A stretch of 64,000 nt of DNA from Locusta migratoria (GCA_026315105.1 CM048751.1:334334649-334398648); one strand, 5' to 3'. Positions 10,467-21,190 are shown, counted from the stretch's first letter. Made by a program: numbers and translations. The notes: generated from the letters alone by a model not told the origin.

Positions 10467-10844
10467 GATATTCTTCAGGGACCGTCTGTTTTTTGTGGAG
10501 GTGTTTTGAACTTCACAATTACTCAGAAAGATTCACCTAGTCATGGCAATGGATGGATAACTGTTGCTATAGTACGGTACGATGGTAGTACTGTTAAGGC
10601 AGTTTATGGATTGGAGAGTTTTAATAACAGAGTTATGATTGCTTTTCGTGCATTTCAAGTTGCTGAAGTGTACAACCGTGACGTTGGGAAGTCTTATTTC
10701 ACCTCTAGCATGCCTTTTAGACTGAGGACGAGGAATCATCAAAAAATTAATGAGCAAGAGGGTGCTTGTATCTGGATGAAAGGTCATTATAATTGTTTTA
10801 AAGTAAAATTGAGTGGTGATCTTGTATATTATTACAGAAGTTAA
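10467..10844 (+). other. Unrecognised ~125-codon open frame with polyA signal
   Basis: From 10467 the frame runs open to the TAA at 10842-10844 and is followed at once by AATAAA within GTTAAATAAATTTTG. Blocks such as VFCGGVLNFTITQKD, GWITVAIVRYDG and GHYNCFKVKLSGDLVYYYR look like ordinary protein, with balanced composition and no low complexity. There is no convincing ATG near the start, so it may be a 3' exon of a host gene or of an element I do not know. Confidence 0.3.
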
Positions 10845-10849
10845 ATAAA

Positions 10850-11330
10850 TTTTGTGTCCTTGATCCTTTTCCTTATATATATATATATAATCTTGCCAAA
10901 AGCCGAGAAATGATTCTTCTTAGTGTTGTAGCTAACCTTACGGATTCACAAAGGCAGCTCTCTCCCACATCTTTTCAAAAAGTTAAATATTCGTTACAAG
11001 ACTATAAATATCATTTCCCCTTAAAATCGCTTCACGTTTGTAAAAACATCTAAAGTATATGTGGCACGTAACAATACAAAAGTCGTTGTTGTTCCCTTAT
11101 CAGTTAAAAAGAAAATTGGGTTCAAAAATTGCCTGAAGTCGGCCTCGAACCCACTACCTTCGACAGCGCAGAGCAGTGCCGCACACGGCTATTCTTACCA
11201 GGTGAGGAGTAGTGATTTCATTATTATTCATCATCTGATCTTCTGAATGGTTTTACAGTTGATGCGTCTTTAATTTGTAGTTAAAGATATTTTACCTAAT
11301 ATGACGTGTTTTTCTTGAATCGTCAATGCC
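10850..11330. other. No gene; tRNA-like fragment inside
   Basis: AT-rich DNA with a short TA run at about 10876-10888. A tRNA-like stretch lies on the minus strand at 11125-11200, with a B-box-like GGGTTCGAGGCC and a cloverleaf-like spacing. It is probably part of a SINE, because there is no complete acceptor stem. Confidence 0.4.
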
Positions 11331-11690
11331 CCAAAAACAAACATGAAGCGCAAATGTTGCCTTCATGGAGGATTTGCGCATGTGCAAAGAGAGGTGTGCA
11401 GTAGCTCCATTGTCTTGTTTCGGGACCGTTCGTGCGTAACCACCACGTACCGAGTAGCCAGGAGCTGGTGTCAATGTTAAAGAGGCCTTTCTCCTGCCCC
11501 TCAGTGTCGAGGGAGCGCCCAAATGATGCCTCCAGGGATTTCAGAAAAGAATTTCAACCTCAGCCGCGCATGCGCATTGCAACGCTGCGGCCACTGCCGC
11601 CTATATTAAGCGGCCGCGCTACGACTCGTATACGTGCTGTCTCCGCGACGTAAAACGTTTCTCATGTAATAAAAGTACTTTGAGTGTGCA
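11331..11690 (+). repeat. LTR-like GC-rich segment (tentative)
   Basis: A GC-rich stretch ends with a TATA-like CTATATTAAGCGGCC (about 11590) and, some 75 bp later, an AATAAA (about 11669) followed by AGTACTTTGAGTGTG. That spacing resembles the U3/R/U5 part of an LTR. I could not find paired ends or a TSD. It could equally be a decayed CpG promoter. Confidence 0.25.
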
Positions 11691-11753
11691 TATAAAATGA
11701 TCCGATAAAAGAACGAAACGAATAATGATGTTTTAAAAACACTTTATTTGTTT

Positions 11754-12347
11754 ATTTACTTTTTTCACGGCGAGGTTTTTTCCGGGGTCTCAATGTACCA
11801 ATGAACACACATGACACACCGCTACTGATTATCACTAAGAGTAACTTCATCAAAAGATAAAATAGGTTACATGAAAACATAACGTCAGAGGTATATATAT
11901 TACGAGCAGGGTTGCTCAAATTGAATGAAGTAAAATGTAACAGTGTTTCCTTAAAAAAATACGAGTAAAACAATAAAATTTGAAAAATTGTTGGGGTGTT
12001 AGGGACCGGCCGCTCTGCTTGCCTGGAACGAGAACGCGACGCGGTAGTTCCAGTGTAGTTCCAATGTGACCGACTGGTTCACCTAGGTAAACGTTAAACT
12101 GCCGTTCCTCTTTTGTAGCTTCACGATCCAATAGTTCAGTCCACTTTTGTGAACGAATTCTTTGAAAGCGTTCGATCACGAACGACCCATCTCCAGCAAT
12201 CAACAACTCCGCTCTCAACGTTTTTAACATTAAAGGAAACATAGAAATTATCACAAACGTCTGGACATGTTCTTAAACAATTGAGATAACTTCCAAACAA
12301 TGTATGTTTGTCACCAAGCACATGCGGTCCGATCATCGCCTCGGCAC
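11754..12347 (-). repeat. 0.6-kb repeat, copy 2 (inverted relative to 4786-5428)
   Basis: The reverse complement starts GTGCCGAGGCGATGATCGG and ends CGCCGTGAAAAAAGTAAAT, matching copy 1 throughout. The open frame is kept here as well (minus strand, 11916-12254; blocks IAGDGSFVIERFQR, REATKEERQFNV, LPRRVLVPGKQSGRSL). Persistence of one frame in two diverged copies is the only sign of coding. The protein is unknown to me. Confidence 0.65.
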
Positions 12348-12749
12348 CAATAGAATGGAAACGGTATGATGATGATCTAATTAAAGTTCGAAACCGGTAA
12401 CCTTAGAAATAAATTATTAAAACTTGTGCGAACAGACAGTTTTTTTTATTCATTTTTATATTAAAATGTATTTCCTATATTCAGGACTAACGTTATTAGC
12501 AAAACTGTAGAAAAGTGTATGACTAATTTAATTCATATCTGTAACGACAAACAAAGATATTCCGAAAAACATACACGTGGTGGACTACATGCAAAATCAG
12601 GAACCAACGCCTAGTCGAGCGGCAACCCTTCAGACGTTATTGGTATGTGTGTTGCCTACACAGCGCCTGCCTCAAAGGCGAGACTACGCAGTGGACATAT
12701 TGCATCTAAGGCCTGCAGAGCACGCTGGAATCGAGTGGCAGGGCCTATG
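12348..12749. other. No recognised feature
   Basis: Mixed-composition DNA without a recognisable gene or repeat. Confidence 0.4.
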
Positions 12750-12877
12750 AGTTAGTGCAACATGGCTTGTCGGGTAGTCTCTCAGATAAGCAGCTGTTAG
12801 CATTGCCGAATAGTACTGAAGATCAACCAGAAGGGGAATATGTATTTTTGGTATTTCAAATGGTTTTGGTTGTGATG

Positions 12878-12932
<55 letters not shown>

Positions 12933-13240
12933 CGACGGAGAGCTCGAATGAATCAGAGGACAGTGATGAACATTCTGATAAATGTCCGGAAGAGCAGAGA
13001 AGTGAAAAAGGTATGAAATACAATTTTCTGATTTCATATATTTTCGTTTCCTCCTTTATCATTGCTGCTGTTATCATTCCATGAATTCATTGCACTGATC
13101 TCTAAGTGCCGCCTCATGCAAAGGGCAATCACGTCATCAGGATCAAAGAAATGGCGGCAGAGATTTTTCTTCCCCGGTCGTTCGTGGTAGTGCTGCCAGA
13201 AATGCTATGGCCGACATTCTACAAGGTAACATGAGTGAGT
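12750..13240 (+). pseudogene. Possible piggyBac N-terminal remnant with A-tract insertion
   Basis: The frame SLSDKQLLALPNSTEDQ, then an acidic serine-rich block (SSTESSNESEDSDEHSD) and, around 13140-13220, DQRNGGRDFSSPVVRG followed by ARNAMADILQGN, echoes the N-terminal layout of piggyBac transposases: an acidic region, then a W/P/G-containing block. A pure run of 52 A (12878-12929) lies in the middle of the acidic part. No catalytic domain follows. The match is by pattern only. Confidence 0.35.
12878..12929. repeat. (A)52 homopolymer
   Basis: Uninterrupted A tract with no SINE or LINE body directly upstream and no clear TSD. Homopolymer length is also prone to assembly error. Confidence 0.9.
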
Positions 13241-13913
13241 AGATTACATCTACAACTAAAGGCTACAATCATTCAGCTAACGCAGAGATGAGCCATACAC
13301 AATGAAAAGAGCGGCGTAAATAAGGTAAAAGATGTTGTCTTAGTTGAAGAACATATCATTTTGAACTGAAAACTTCATGCTATGGCTCGATTTCTATTTT
13401 AAAAATTTGATTTCTTTATGACACAATGAACAATTTTAAAGGATTTGCATACTGTAGTTGATTTGTCTACAAATAAAGGAAATATTTTCTTTTTTTCTTT
13501 CACGTGAAACCGTTTTGAATTAAATTGTATCTAGAACGTTTGTACTTAATATTTAGAACAAAAACAACATTACAGAACATCAGAGTCAATATCTCTTACA
13601 AAAATACCCGTCCCTTAAAATTAAGAGACTTGGATCAAACAGGAACGCATCGATCTGAAGTGGAACACTTTTGTCCCGTTCGCAGTTTTAGGGTGTTATT
13701 CGGGGGTTCTAGTGTTAAAGTCAGAAGGGCCATGCTTTTCTGGCCACAACAAAGATTTCTCAAACCATGTGTGAATATTGTCCTCTTTACGTAATGTCAC
13801 TAAATTGACAGTCATATCGGAGTATTTACTTAGATATGACGTATAATTCAACGACTATAAATGCCTTATACATGCACTACTACAACTAACAAATACCGAA
13901 ATGCGGAGTCTGC
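13241..13913. other. No recognised gene
   Basis: AT-rich DNA. A stretch near 13670-13720 (TTTTGTCCCGTTCGC, TTCGGGGGTTC) vaguely resembles piggyBac termini, but I could not pair it with another end. Confidence 0.3.
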
Positions 13914-14429
13914 TTAACCCGTTTCTTCCCAAAAATAGAAATTGTGAAAAAGTGTTACATTTAGTCATCAGGTTCTCTTTAAAATAATTGAAATAACATT
14001 ACAAATATTACAAACTAGCAGTATGTGTTGGAATTAGCACCACCCATAATGTTGCGCTGTTGCCTAGTAAAAAAATAGAAAAATTTAGTTATTGTGATCA
14101 CCTTCTTCTATTTGTTTAAACTGTGCAATATTGTCTATTATATGATAAATCTGGCTTACATTGATGGTATCACTCATGAAATATTGAAAAACACTGTGTG
14201 AAGCTAAACTTGAGATTTCTTGTTCATGTAGACCGTCTGACGTTTGTAAATCTTGCATCTTTTTACGAAGTTTTAAGGTAATTGTGAAACTTTAACACAT
14301 GTACAGAGGGCACGTGAATGCCTTTTAACACATGTGTGGTGAATCTTGTATAATAAGCCCATTTCGACTGCATTTTCTAAGGCTGAATTTTGTGTTGCGT
14401 GTACGCAACACTGGGAAGAAATGGGTTAA
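13914..14429. mobile_element. piggyBac-type MITE
   Basis: TTAA at 13914-13917 and 14426-14429 brackets the terminal inverted repeats CCCGTTTCTTCCCA and, reversed, CCCATTTCTTCCCA (13 of 14 bases). TTAA target sites with short CCC-starting repeats are the signature of piggyBac. The 508-bp interior is AT-rich and has no transposase, so it is a non-autonomous copy. Confidence 0.85.
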
Positions 14430-14814
14430 CTTTTTCAGTGTTAGGGCATCTCCAGATATTCAAACCTCCACGGCAGGCGTCATGAGACCTGTTGTGTTCT
14501 CATCAACTCATCACGTGACCTGGAAACGGCACCGACCGCATCCTGCCGCTATATACCCAGCTATATACCCAGCCGGCCAGTCAGATTAAGTGACTTCTGG
14601 CTCCGATTGACCCTCCTTGCCTCTAGCGAGTGCTACTCACACATCTCAATTTTGTGAAGAGTTTCTTTGTAAAGGACCTGTTCTCTTATTACAAGAATGA
14701 TGTAACAACATTATGTAGGAATCCACTATTTTAGACAAAATGTTTCCATTTTTAAATTTATTTATTTATTTTTTTTTTTAATTTTTATTTATTTTTTTAT
14801 AATCATTTGTATTG
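14430..14814. other. No recognised gene
   Basis: Contains a moderately GC-rich part (14460-14640) with duplicated TATACCCAGC, then T-rich low-complexity sequence (14755-14800) just before the hAT element. Confidence 0.4.
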
Positions 14815-15115
14815 GTATAGCGCAGCGGTCGGCACCTGGCGGACCGCGGTTCAGGTCCGGGCCGCGGAAGGCCAAAAACTGGACCGCCAAAAGTATTTTC
14901 AAAGTGTAAGTTACATACTCTAGTCATTAAAAAAGAAATATTTTTACCACAGATAACAACGCCGAGCTGCAAGGAATTGGAAATTAATATGTGGTTTGGT
15001 TGAAAGTGTATCATCATTCCGTCACAAGCAGGTTCATTGAAAGATACGTTTTTAAGTCAAGGATTTCTTCATTTAGCAACAAGTTTTGAATATAAAAGTA
15101 TTCCTGAAATGGACA

Positions 15116-15539
15116 TTTTGTATCCCAGCCTCGTCGCCACTTTTGTGTCTCGTTTCCGCCGGTTGTCGTAGCTGTCGGTGGTCGAGTAGAAAGAGACCGA
15201 CACAGGAAAATAGGATGCACGCTTGTGCGGTACGGAGGTGACCAGCCAGTGGGACAGCGGAAACTGGAAACACTAGAGTAAATTAGAACGAGATATATAT
15301 TTCATAGAGACTTAGTAGTACTTAACTTTTACATAGTTCTTGACTGAAGAATGCTGATACATAGATTAGATAGAGGCCTGCCTACTGATGATTCCTAGTG
15401 CCTGTCCGATAGCCAAGTCTTAACTGGTGCCTATCTGATTCCCAAGTGGACGACGCAGTTCAGTGGTGGCCACGAGCGGAGTTGTGGCGGCGCGCGGCGA
15501 AAGTACGTGGCGCGCACTTCATACTTGTGCGACACCACA
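15116..15539 (-). mobile_element. Solo-LTR-like element, copy 1
   Basis: On the minus strand it runs from TGTGGTGTCGCACAAG to GGGATACAAAA and is bracketed by an exact 5-bp TSD, GGACA (15111-15115, 15540-15544). It is a shorter relative of 44460-44940, which has its own TSD. The 3' part contains CACAAAAGTGGCGACGAGG, which looks like an LTR end plus primer-binding site. Because the TSD lies beyond it, that segment belongs to the element. A 5-bp TSD favours an LTR or TRIM-type origin. Confidence 0.85.
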
Positions 15540-15794
15540 GGACATTTCCATATCATAAAATTTCGTGGTAGATATTAAGTAGCAATTTGCAGAAAGTTGA
15601 AAGACTTTTCAGAAAGACAATTTGTCACGATATTTAAAATCAGCTTTTGAGGTTCCTCCTACAGCGGAATGGACGGATGTGGGAGCGAAGTTATTCCAAC
15701 TTTCAAAGCCTTTACTCCAAATTGAGATAATAGACTTATATGAAGACATTTCCTTTTAAACGCATAATACTGTATCCACTGAAGTATTTTGAAG

Positions 15795-15989
15795 TCAACA
15801 TGCCCCGGAAAATATGAAAATTGCAAAACATTAGCGATCTACCTGGCTGCTGTGTTTGACTCCACAAATATTTGTGATATTTCATCTTCAAAAGTGAATT
15901 TCCTGCAGAATAAGTATCGTTCACGACTAACGGCCACCCACTTTAGACACTACTCGCAATCAGCTGTTCTGCACGTGAACCTAACTTGA
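15795..15989 (+). pseudogene. hAT transposase C-terminal (dimerisation) remnant
   Basis: The frame reads IYLAAVFDSTNICDISSSKVNF, then LQNKYRSRLTATHF. It follows the hAT C-terminal pattern (phe-gly-ser-thr...cys-glu...asn-lys-tyr-arg-ser-arg-leu-thr) used for dimerisation. The upstream catalytic part is not readable and was broken further by the nested LTR-like insert. The copy is inactive. Confidence 0.75.
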
Positions 15990-16155
15990 AGAATCTGCTC
16001 AAGACCACAAATATAGTATTTACCGTGGATTTTTAAGAGATAAACGCACATTTCATTGTACTTCATACTTTCTTAGTGAAAATTGGAATAAAAAATGGTA
16101 TGTATAATGCTTGTCCTGTTTCTGGCCTTTTCAATAAAAGATTGACTATCCATTT

Positions 16156-16310
16156 CAAAATGTTCAAATGTTTGTAGAACTTATGGGACTTAACTACGGG
16201 GTCATCAGTCCCTAAGCTTACAAACTACTTATGAACTAGCTAAGACTAAGGACGGCACAAATATCCATGCCGGAGGGAGGATTCGAACCCTGACCGCAGT
16301 GGCCGTGCAG
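16156..16310 (-). mobile_element. SINE-A copy, 5'-truncated, nested in hAT
   Basis: Reverse-strand SINE-A with the 3' landmarks and a B-box-like GATTCGAACCC. It lacks the first part of the tRNA-like head, and is bracketed by a 9-bp TSD, TATCCATTT (16147-16155, 16312-16320). Confidence 0.88.
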
Positions 16311-16395
16311 ATATCCATTTATTTCATACTTTTTTGTGCGTGAAAATATAAATATATACATAGCAAACAATATAAGTTTTTCTTAGTTTCTTGTG

Positions 16396-16396
<1 letters not shown>

Positions 16397-16426
<30 letters not shown>
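16397..16426. repeat. (T)30 homopolymer
   Basis: Uninterrupted T tract inside the hAT element. Confidence 0.95.
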
Positions 16427-16429
<3 letters not shown>

Positions 16430-16666
16430 TCTCTTACATTTCACATTAGTTTGAGAGTGAAAATGAAAATAAAACATCTTTGAAGAATAAGACTTTTTGT
16501 GGATTTTTTATTAGTAATTTGCCAGTATTTTGTGTTTTATATTTTTATGAGTGAAAATTATCGTAAAAAAATTAAGGAACATGACGTTTTACATCTGGAC
16601 CCCGATAAAAATTTTCAAAAGTATCCGGACCCCATGTAAGGTTCCTTGCGGACCTCTGGTATAGAG

Positions 16667-17114
16667 TCAGTAATTTTGGGAAGAGGTTTTCTGTAGAGGA
16701 TTAAAAAAATGTTTTTGGTTCAGAAGTACTTGAAAATGGTGACATAGCTACACTGAATCTAGTTGTACATAACAGATAAATATCATAAGTAATATAGCGA
16801 CTGTGGCACATAAGTACATATGAATATATTTATTAAAAAAACTTTTCAAGTCGCACTTGTCTTAGATAACGTCTGATGATACGAAACGCAATTCGTTGGG
16901 TACCGAATGACACAAACTTACATTTTTATTTTATTCTATTTATTTATTTTGTTTTGTTGCTGCACAGGCAAAATGTGCTACTCTTTCTTGTAATCTCTAC
17001 TTTCCATTTCTTTGTTAGCCAAACGACTACCACAGCCGTCTTAGCAGACATTCTATCATTCATTATTAGTCCTCATATGATCTTCCTTTGCTTTTACAGT
17101 CACCTCAGATCTAA
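16667..17114. other. No recognised feature
   Basis: AT-rich spacer between the hAT element and the CR1 LINE. Confidence 0.4.
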
Positions 17115-17117
17115 ACT

Positions 17118-18956
17118 ATGACAGAATTGAGACAAACTGTGCCTTCCGGGATGTAGAGGAATTGTGGACTAAATTTAAAGGTTAGAGAAATATGTGCCAG
17201 TAAAGACGATTAAACATGTAAAAGATCCACCGTGGAATAATAATAATAATATTAGAAAGCTGCTGAGAAAGCAAAGACTGTTGCACTCTCGATTCAAAAA
17301 AGAACACGCAAATGATGACAGGCAAAAGTCAATAGAGATTCGTGCGTCTATAAAACGATCGATGCGCAAAGCATACAATAATTACCACAGCCATACCTTT
17401 CCAAAAGATCTTTCCGAGAACCCGAAAAAATTCTGGTCTTATGTAAAATCGATAAGCGGGTCAAAGCCCACTGTCCAGTTACTCGTTGATCATTCCGGGG
17501 CAGTAATAGAAGAAAGCAAACGGAAAGCTGAAGTTCTAAATTTAACCTTTAAGAAATCTTTCACGCAGGAGAACCGCACAAATGTACCATCATTTTATCA
17601 GTGTACTAATTCCGAAATGGAGGACATAGTAATAGCTATTTCCGGTGTAGGTGAGAGAACTAAATACGAAAAAGTCTGATGGTCCGGATGGAATACCAGT
17701 TCGGTTTTACAAAGACTTTTCTGCGGCGTTGGGCTCTTACTTAGCTTGCATTTATCGTGAATGTTAAATTCAGCGCAAAGTTCCTAGTGATTGGAAAAAA
17801 GCACAGGTGACTCCTGTTTATAAGAAAGGAAAGAGAACTGACCCACACAATTTTACAGGCCAATATCGTTGACATCAGTTTCCTGTAGAATTTTGGAGCA
17901 TATTCTCAGTCCGAATATAGTAAATTTCCTTGAAACGGAAAAGCTTCTTTCTATGAATCAGCACGGGTTTAGGAAACATCGTTCATGTGAAACTCACCTT
18001 GCTCATTTCTCACATGACATCTTGCGAGCCATGGATGAAGGGCAACAGGCGGATTGTGTTTTTCTCGACCTCAAAAAGGCGTTCGATGCGGTGTCACACA
18101 GCAGACTGCTAACGAAGATACGAGCTTATGGAATAGGTTCACAGATTTGTGACTGGCTGGAAGACATCCTAAGTAATAGAACGCAGTACGTTGTTCTCGA
18201 CGGCGAGTGTTCATCAGAGACGAGTGTATCGTCAGGCGTGCCCCAGGGGAGTGTGATAGGACCGCCATTATCTGTATAAATGAGCTGATGGACAGATTAA
18301 CTTGTAATTTGCGGCTGTGTGCTGATGATGCTGTGGTATATGAGAGGGTGTCATGTTTAATTGACTGTAATAGCATGCAGGATGACTTAGACAAAATTTC
18401 TAGTTGGTTCGAAGAATGGCAGCTAGCTCTCAATGTAGAAAAATGTAAGGTGATGCGCATGAGTAGAAAAAACAATCCCATAATGTTCGAATACAGCATT
18501 AGTAGTGAGCTTCTTGATGTTGTCGCGTCGTTCAAATATCTAGGCGTAACATGGCAGAGCGATATGAAATGGAACGAACATGTAAGGACAGTTGTAAGTA
18601 AGGCGGGCAGCCGACTTCGATTTATTGGGAGAATTTTGGGAAGATGTACTTCACCTGTAAAGGAGACCGTGTATAAAACGCTTGTACGGCCACGTCTTGA
18701 GTATTGCTCAAGTGTTTGGGACCCGCAGCAGATCCGTTTAAAGGAAGACATAGAAGGAGTTCAGAGGCGAGCAGCTAGGTATGTTACTGGTAGATTCGAC
18801 CAATGCGCGAGTGTCACGGAAATGCTCCGGCAACTCAATTGGGGATCGCTGGAGGAAAGACGACGTTCTTTTCGTGAATTTCTGTCGAGGAAATTTAGAG
18901 GGCCGGAATTTGAAGCTGAGTGTAGAACGATGTTCCTGCCACCTACTTACATTTAG
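17118..18956 (+). pseudogene. CR1-like reverse transcriptase ORF2 remnant
   Basis: The protein reverse-transcribes LINE RNA at the nicked target. Blocks in order are the pre-RT linker (VKDPPWNNNN, SRFKKEHAND, 17194-17670), SDGPDGIPVRFYKDF (frame shift near 17675), SVSCRILEHILS and NQHGFRKHRSCETHL (17869-18000), FLDLKKAFDAVSHSRLL (about 18060), GVPQGSVIGPPLS (about 18240), LCADDAVVYE with the active-site DD (about 18320), and NVEKCKVMRMSRK to the C-terminal RRAARYVTGRFDQC. Frameshifts near 17675, 17860 and 18275 break it into three pieces. The N-terminal endonuclease is missing. Confidence 0.88.
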
Positions 18957-19004
18957 CGTGAAGATGACAAATACAAGAGAAATTAGGGCTCATACAGAGG
19001 TGTA

Positions 19005-19209
19005 GCCGGCCGCGTTGGCCGAGGGGACTGAGGCGCTCCAGTCACGGTCTGCACACCCACTACGGTCGGGGGTTCGAATCCCTCCTCGAGCATGGATATT
19101 TGTGCCGTCCTAGTTCGTAAGTAGTTCATAAGTAGTTTGTAACTGTAGGGACTGATGACCTCGTAGTTAAGTCCCATAAGCTTAACAAACATTTTAACAT
19201 TTGAATTGA
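19005..19209 (+). mobile_element. SINE-A copy nested in CR1 tail
   Basis: A full tRNA-like head (GCCGGCCGCGTTGGCCGAGG, B-box GGTTCGAATCC) and a 3' half ending ACATTTTAACATTTGAATTG. An 11-bp TSD, ACAGAGGTGTA, lies at 18994-19004 and 19210-19220. It splits the CR1 3' tail. Confidence 0.92.
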
Positions 19210-19389
19210 ACAGAGGTGTATAAACATTATTTTTCCTGTCGTTCTCTTTGGAAGTGGAATATGAAAGGAAATGCCTAGTAGTGGTACAGTGTACCCTCCG
19301 CAAAGCACTTTACGGCTGTTGCAAGGACAGTGGAAAAATTGTAGTGTGTCGTATTACTTGAGAGAGGGATACACGTATTTCAGTTTACG

Positions 19390-19676
19390 TTGCTGGAGGA
19401 AATACGACGTTCTTTTCGTGAATTTCTGTTGAGGAAATTTAGAGGGCCGGAATTTGAAGTTGAGTGTAGTACGATCTTGCTGCCGCCTACTTATATTTCG
19501 CGTAGTGATCGACAAGATAAGAGAAATTATGGCTCGTACGGAGGAATATAGGCATTCCTTTTTTCCTCGTTCTATTTGGGAGTGGAATAGGAGAGGAAAT
19601 GCCTAGCATCGGTACAGTGTACCATCCGCCACGTACCTTACGGTGGATTGCGGAGTATGTATGTAGATGTAGATCC
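19390..19676 (+). pseudogene. CR1-like LINE, extreme 3' end
   Basis: It begins within the block for LEEIRRSFREFLLRKFRGPE, runs through the stop and the family tail, and ends with GTATGTATGTAGATGTAGAT. It is strongly 5'-truncated. Confidence 0.8.
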
Positions 19677-20432
19677 GGGCATAAAATGCTCTTACCTGAG
19701 GTTCTTCAGGCAGGTAAAGCAGAAACTTCTTGATATCTTCCATTTTATCTTGACTTAAGGACATATTCTCGTTGTAAGGTCTTGATGTAGGATGAGCAGG
19801 AAAAACTAGATGCTTAGCAGACAAATTAGCTCAATGCCGCGTATGCAAGAAACTGGCAATGCAATGACAGTGTTACGAACATTCTTCTACAAATTATGTG
19901 GTCAACCTGGATGTGAGTACCAAGCCCAATGGTGCTCGCGGATGGCCGAGATGGGCGGTGTTGCAAAATGCACCTTACCACCTTGTAGCAGAAGACGAGG
20001 AAAGTAGCCTCATTACCAGGGGCCAACCATTCTGTGGACGAGGTGACGAGGAGCAATCCTGAGAGCCTTGGAACACGAACTGAAGCCCAGGAAGAAACAA
20101 AAAGCGAAGATATCTTCTTGTATGTGCGGTTATAGTGTCCTCCAAGTCGCCTATAGAAGATTGTCTCCCTCCCCTTTCAAAGGCCCTAGTCTACGATTCG
20201 AGCCGAGAAAAGCAGTGTCCATATCTTACAAGCAGTGTTGAGTGGACGACAATGACAAAAAATATGACAAAGACAAGAAAAATTAGGGCTCATTCAGAGG
20301 TGTATAAATATTATTTTTCCTGTCGTTCTATTTGGGAGTGCAATAGGAAAGGAAATGCCTAGTAGTGGTACAGTGTACCATCCGCCACGCACATTGCGGT
20401 GGATTGCGGAGTATGTATGTAGATGTAGATCA
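19677..20432. repeat. Tandem duplication, unit A (~756 bp)
   Basis: This unit starts GGGCATAAAATGCTCTTACC and matches unit B (20433-21190) along its length. The main length difference is about 15 bp, near 19809 in A and 20567-20582 in B. Both units end in a CR1 3' tail with TGTATGTAGATGTAGA. On the minus strand a frame ends KKFLLYLPEEPQ directly before a GTAAGAG donor-like site. On the plus strand a frame reads RCLADKLAQCRVCKKLAMQ. I do not recognise the non-LINE part. Confidence 0.85.
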
Positions 20433-21190
20433 GGGCATGAAATTCTCTTACCTGAGGTTCTTCAGGCAGGTAAGGCTGAAACTTCTTGATATCTTCCATT
20501 TTATCTTGACTTATAGACATATTCTCGTTGTCAGGTCTTGATGTAGGATGAGCAGGAAAAACTAGACTCGTTGAACGTAGATGCTTAGCACACAAATTAG
20601 CTCAATGCCGCGTATGCAAGAAACTGGCAATGCAATGACAATGTTACGAACCTTCTTCTACAAATTATGTGGTCAACCTGGATGTGAGTACCAAGCCCAA
20701 TGGTGCTCGCGGACGGCCGAGATGGGCGGTGTTGGAAAATGCACCGTACCACCTTGTAGCAGAAGACGAGGAAAGTAGCCTCATTACCCGGGGCCAACCA
20801 TTCTGTGGACGAGGTGACGAGGAGCAATCCTGAGAGCCTTGGAACACGAACTGAAGCCCAGGATGAAACAAAAAGCGAAGGTATCTTCTTGTATGTGCGG
20901 TTGTAGTGTCCTCCAAGTCGCCTATAGAAGATTGTCTCCCTCTCCTTTCAAAGGCCCTAGTCTACGATTAGAGCAGTGTTCATGTCTTAAAAGCAGTCTT
21001 GAGTGGACGACAATGACAATAAAGATCACAAAGACAAGAGAAATTAGGGCTCGTATGGAGGAATATAGGCAATCTTTTTTTCCTCGTTCTATTTGGGAGT
21101 GGAATGGGAGAGGAAATGCCTAGCAGTGGTACAGTGTACCTTCCGCCACGTACCTTACGGTGGGTTGCAGAGTATGTATGTAGATGTAGA
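20433..21190. repeat. Tandem duplication, unit B
   Basis: Second copy of the ~756-bp unit, a few percent diverged from unit A. It carries an extra segment, CTCGTTGAACGTAGA, next to TAG repeats, so unit A probably lost it. The plus-strand open frame (20581-20778) and the minus-strand frame (20359-20595) are kept in both units. The unit ends with a CR1 3' tail from about 21030. Confidence 0.85.

Larger units (their letters stand above)
14823..16658 (+). mobile_element. hAT-superfamily DNA transposon, degenerate
   Basis: The left end CAGCGGTCGGCACCTGGCGG and the right end, reversed, CAGAGGTCCGCAAGGAACCT are related hAT-style terminal repeats. They are flanked by an 8-bp near-identical TSD, GTATAGCG (14815-14822) and GTATAGAG (16659-16666). 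Subterminal GGTCCGG-type motifs repeat at both ends. A transposase C-terminus is still readable at 15795-15989. A solo-LTR-like element (15116-15539) and a SINE (16156-16310) are nested inside and are therefore younger. Confidence 0.88.
17115..19325 (+). mobile_element. CR1-like LINE, 5'-truncated, with nested SINE
   Basis: This is the most complete LINE in the window. It starts inside ORF2, downstream of the endonuclease, and contains the reverse transcriptase. It ends in a family tail (AGAAATTAGGGCTC, TGGTACAGTGTACC) seen again at 4600-4780, 19500-19676, 20270-20432 and 21035-21190. The tail is interrupted by a SINE at 19005-19209. Confidence 0.88.

Noticed and set aside
12684..13077. Minus-strand frames with poly-Phe
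   Set aside because: Caused by the A52 tract on the other strand.
18071..18751. 226-codon minus-strand open frame
   Set aside because: Antisense shadow of the CR1-like reverse transcriptase, which reads as conserved protein on the plus strand.
18207..18956. 249-codon frame as a host gene
   Set aside because: Clearly the C-terminal RT part of a LINE, repeated in fragments at 4.1, 19.4, 20.3 and 21.0 kb.
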